Below, piece after piece: positions 21,399 through 22,853 of a stretch of 22,853 bases of DNA. Positions within the stretch are counted from its first letter, which is position 1. Every line of letters starts with the position of its first letter. Below the pieces are notes generated by a model. The model was not told the origin of the DNA and did not search any database. It worked only from the letters and a program-made list of their open reading frames with translations. Both the position numbers and the translations under genes were made by a program. The DNA is from CAYQQO01 sp964420115 (GTDB lineage: Bacteria > Patescibacteriota > Minisyncoccia > Portnoybacterales > UBA2143): positions 1 to 22,853 of the forward strand of contig CAYQQO010000009.1 in the NCBI GenBank assembly GCA_964420115.1, read 5' to 3'.

Positions 21399-21449
21399 CG
21401 AAAAGAGGCCTACCAAAAATAGAGATAAACCTCTTTTCGGATAGGCCTC
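21399..21449. repeat. Two overlapping inverted repeats upstream of smpB
   Basis: CGAAAAGAGG (21399-21408) pairs exactly with CCTCTTTTCG (21430-21439). GAGGCCTA (21405-21412) pairs exactly with TAGGCCTC (21442-21449). The arms share GAGG, so only one hairpin can form at a time. The repeats lie 45 bases upstream of smpB and about 100 bases from the insertion sequence. No T-run follows on either strand. Confidence 0.6.
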
Positions 21450-21551
21450 GTGTGCTAATACTCGTAGGTGAGCGCAGTGATGCTTGAAATAGGAATGACG
21501 TGAAGAAAACCACATTCATTCAGAACAATTCCGTCTTCTTCCAGAGGTATT

Positions 21552-22613
21552 ATCCACGCGCATATTCAGCATGATACATAGATAAGATAGAATGATGGCA
21601 TATGAACAAAAAAGACAAAATATGCCTTCATTGCCAGGCAAACATGCGCGAACAATGGATAAAACTACATTTGGGAAAAAGATACCAATAACCGAGATAT
21701 CTAAATTGTCCGGCTATCATCAGGACACTCTCTATCTCTGGAAATCTAACTATCTAAAATATGGGAGAAATGGATTAGTTCCCAAGTCCAGAGCGGCCCA
21801 TAATCATCCTAATGAATATTCCGATGAAATTAAATCTAAAATCAAGCTTTTAAGAAAGCAAGGCAAGGGTGTATGCGCCGATGTCATCAAAATCAGACTG
21901 GAGAAAAGATACGGCCTTGAAGCGTCTAGATCCGGCATAGCCGAGTTTTTAAAGAAAGAAGGATTAGTTAATCCTAAATTAAGCAGACGAATTAAAAGCA
22001 AGAAGAAAAGAATCAAGAAATGCAAAATACACGAATCAGGCCAGTTAATTCAATTTGATGTTAAGTATGCTTTTAAATCGTTTGTTAATGCCTGGTACTA
22101 TCAGTATTCAAGCATAGACTATCTTACCGGCATTGCTTACGGGGCTATCTATGAGACACAATCAAACTTAGAAGGAATACTGTTTACCAATTTACTGCTA
22201 AACTTCTATCCTTTTGAGGTTAAAGGCATTCAGACAGATAATCATTCAACTTTTACCAACAGATATACCGGCTATGAGAAGAGCATTAATCCGTTGAATC
22301 CGAGATTGCATCCTTTTGACCTTAACTGCCAAAGATTAAACATTGAACACTATCTGATTGATAAAGGCAAGCCGGCTCAGAACGGCAAAGTAGAAAGATT
22401 TCATCGCACCTGCGAACAGGAATTCTATCAAAGAGAGATATTCAAAGACCTTAATTCTGCCAGAAAGAAATTCAGGGACTTCCTTTACTACTACAACAAT
22501 AACAGAGAACATTTGGGACTTAGCGGCTTAACTCCTTTAGAGAAACTTAAAACAATTCCTGGATTTGAAAAAGTTAAATCGTTAAATCCTTAATGCTGAA
22601 TATCATCGTGGAC
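21552..22613 (+). mobile_element. IS481-like insertion sequence with imperfect terminal inverted repeats
   Basis: The transposase gene is bordered by a 20-base imperfect inverted repeat: TCCACGCGCATATTCAGCAT (21553-21572) against 22593-22612, 17 of 20 matching. A TATT four-base sequence lies directly outside both ends (21548-21551 and 22614-22617), a possible target duplication. The exact outer ends are uncertain by a few bases. The element appears complete at about 1.06 kb. Confidence 0.6.
21592..22593 (+). CDS. IS481-like transposase (DDE integrase core)
   Basis: A 333-residue transposase. Residues about 20-130 form helix-turn-helix DNA-binding parts (ITEISKLSGYHQDTLYLWKS and RSGIAEFLKKEGL). 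The rve-type DDE core has QFDVKYA (first Asp), GIQTDNHSTF (second Asp) and KVERFHRTCEQEFY (Glu), followed by FRDFLYYYNNNREHLGLSGLTP, typical of IS481/IS3-related enzymes. All three catalytic acids are present and the frame is intact, so it may be active. It starts at ATG 21592 or 21595 with a weak upstream site. The stop falls within the right terminal repeat. It is a single-ORF enzyme, which favours IS481 over IS3. Confidence 0.88.
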   Translation: MMAYEQKRQNMPSLPGKHARTMDKTTFGKKIPITEISKLSGYHQDTLYLWKSNYLKYGRNGLVPKSRAAHNHPNEYSDEIKSKIKLLRKQGKGVCADVIKIRLEKRYGLEASRSGIAEFLKKEGLVNPKLSRRIKSKKKRIKKCKIHESGQLIQFDVKYAFKSFVNAWYYQYSSIDYLTGIAYGAIYETQSNLEGILFTNLLLNFYPFEVKGIQTDNHSTFTNRYTGYEKSINPLNPRLHPFDLNCQRLNIEHYLIDKGKPAQNGKVERFHRTCEQEFYQREIFKDLNSARKKFRDFLYYYNNNREHLGLSGLTPLEKLKTIPGFEKVKSLNP

Positions 22614-22853
22614 TATTCAAAATGTTTAGATTCTATTCCGAAGCGCAACATTCAGAAAGGCATCTCGGTCCCTCGATAAAAAATTCTCTTGACTGGCCAC
22701 TTCGGTCCAGATTAACAACAGATGAAGCCGTTAAGGGCTTTCTTGGGCTATCTAACTACACTCACCCAACGCACCTCGGTCGCTGTTATTTAACCGGTAC
22801 TGGCAGACCAATTTTTTTTAAAGGCAAATAATTGAAATAATAAGAGCAGCCAT
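22614..22853. other. Right-end stretch without a supported gene
   Basis: A frame at 22622-22831 (69 residues, no known motif, no ribosome binding site) is probably spurious. A TCGGTC motif recurs at about 22666, 22704 and 22778 in loosely similar surroundings. No RNA gene was recognised. The next gene likely lies beyond the window. Confidence 0.3.

Noticed and set aside
22660..22790. Three TCGGTC-containing near-repeats, considered as a CRISPR or other array
   Set aside because: The repeated core is only about six bases with irregular surroundings and spacing; likely chance.
22622..22831. 69-residue frame near the right end
   Set aside because: No ribosome binding site and no recognisable family; more likely non-coding.

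Overview
The window is an AT-rich, gene-dense bacterial segment of about 22.9 kb. It most resembles a Patescibacteria/CPR genome, probably Parcubacteria-like. That placement is an inference from gene content: a stand-alone 5'-3' exonuclease in place of a full DNA polymerase I, a short YebC, lamin-tail/PKD surface proteins, a DUF3048 protein, many proteins without a recognisable partner, and few strong Shine-Dalgarno sites. UGA serves as a normal stop codon (for example at the ends of smpB, infC and the gene at 12138), which argues against the recoded Gracilibacteria/Absconditabacteria lineages.

Left part. A promoter at 58-86 drives two tandem SpoIIAA-like (STAS/SEC14) genes, which end at a bidirectional terminator at about 1015-1040. 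The terminator is shared with a convergent minus-strand unit: yebC-ruvC-7TM membrane protein-ATP-grasp/retropepsin fusion-second ATP-grasp enzyme (5645 down to 1066). This unit has its own promoter (5655-5684) just below the terminator (5687-5711) of the next unit upstream. Its last three genes form a tightly coupled peptide-ligase/peptidase/membrane cassette, the most interesting biology in the window. Upstream on the same strand lie ruvB, a secreted LTD-PKD-LTD protein, and a small two-helix membrane protein. Farther upstream is a pilB/gspE-type ATPase gene. The 302-base gap between pilB and ruvB holds a conspicuous inverted-repeat element that could be a structured RNA or a small mobile element.

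Middle part. From a divergent promoter region at 10662-10763, plus-strand genes run tsaE, 5'-3' exonuclease, a V4R-like putative sensory protein, a PAS-PAS histidine kinase, two single-domain response regulators, a DUF3048 lipoprotein-like protein, a second (7TM-PAS) histidine kinase and holA. The two kinases share a duplicated PAS-HisKA-HATPase module. AT-rich inverted repeats sit in the gaps around the first response regulator.

Right part. On the minus strand is a translation block: smpB-ssrA(tmRNA)-infC-rpmI-rplT. The smpB stop region overlaps the 5' end of the tmRNA, and infC appears to start at a non-canonical AUA codon. The rplT end faces holA, and a strong minus-strand terminator lies inside the holA 3' coding region. 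The right end carries an IS481-like insertion sequence with 20-bp imperfect terminal inverted repeats. No tRNA or rRNA gene and no CRISPR array was seen.
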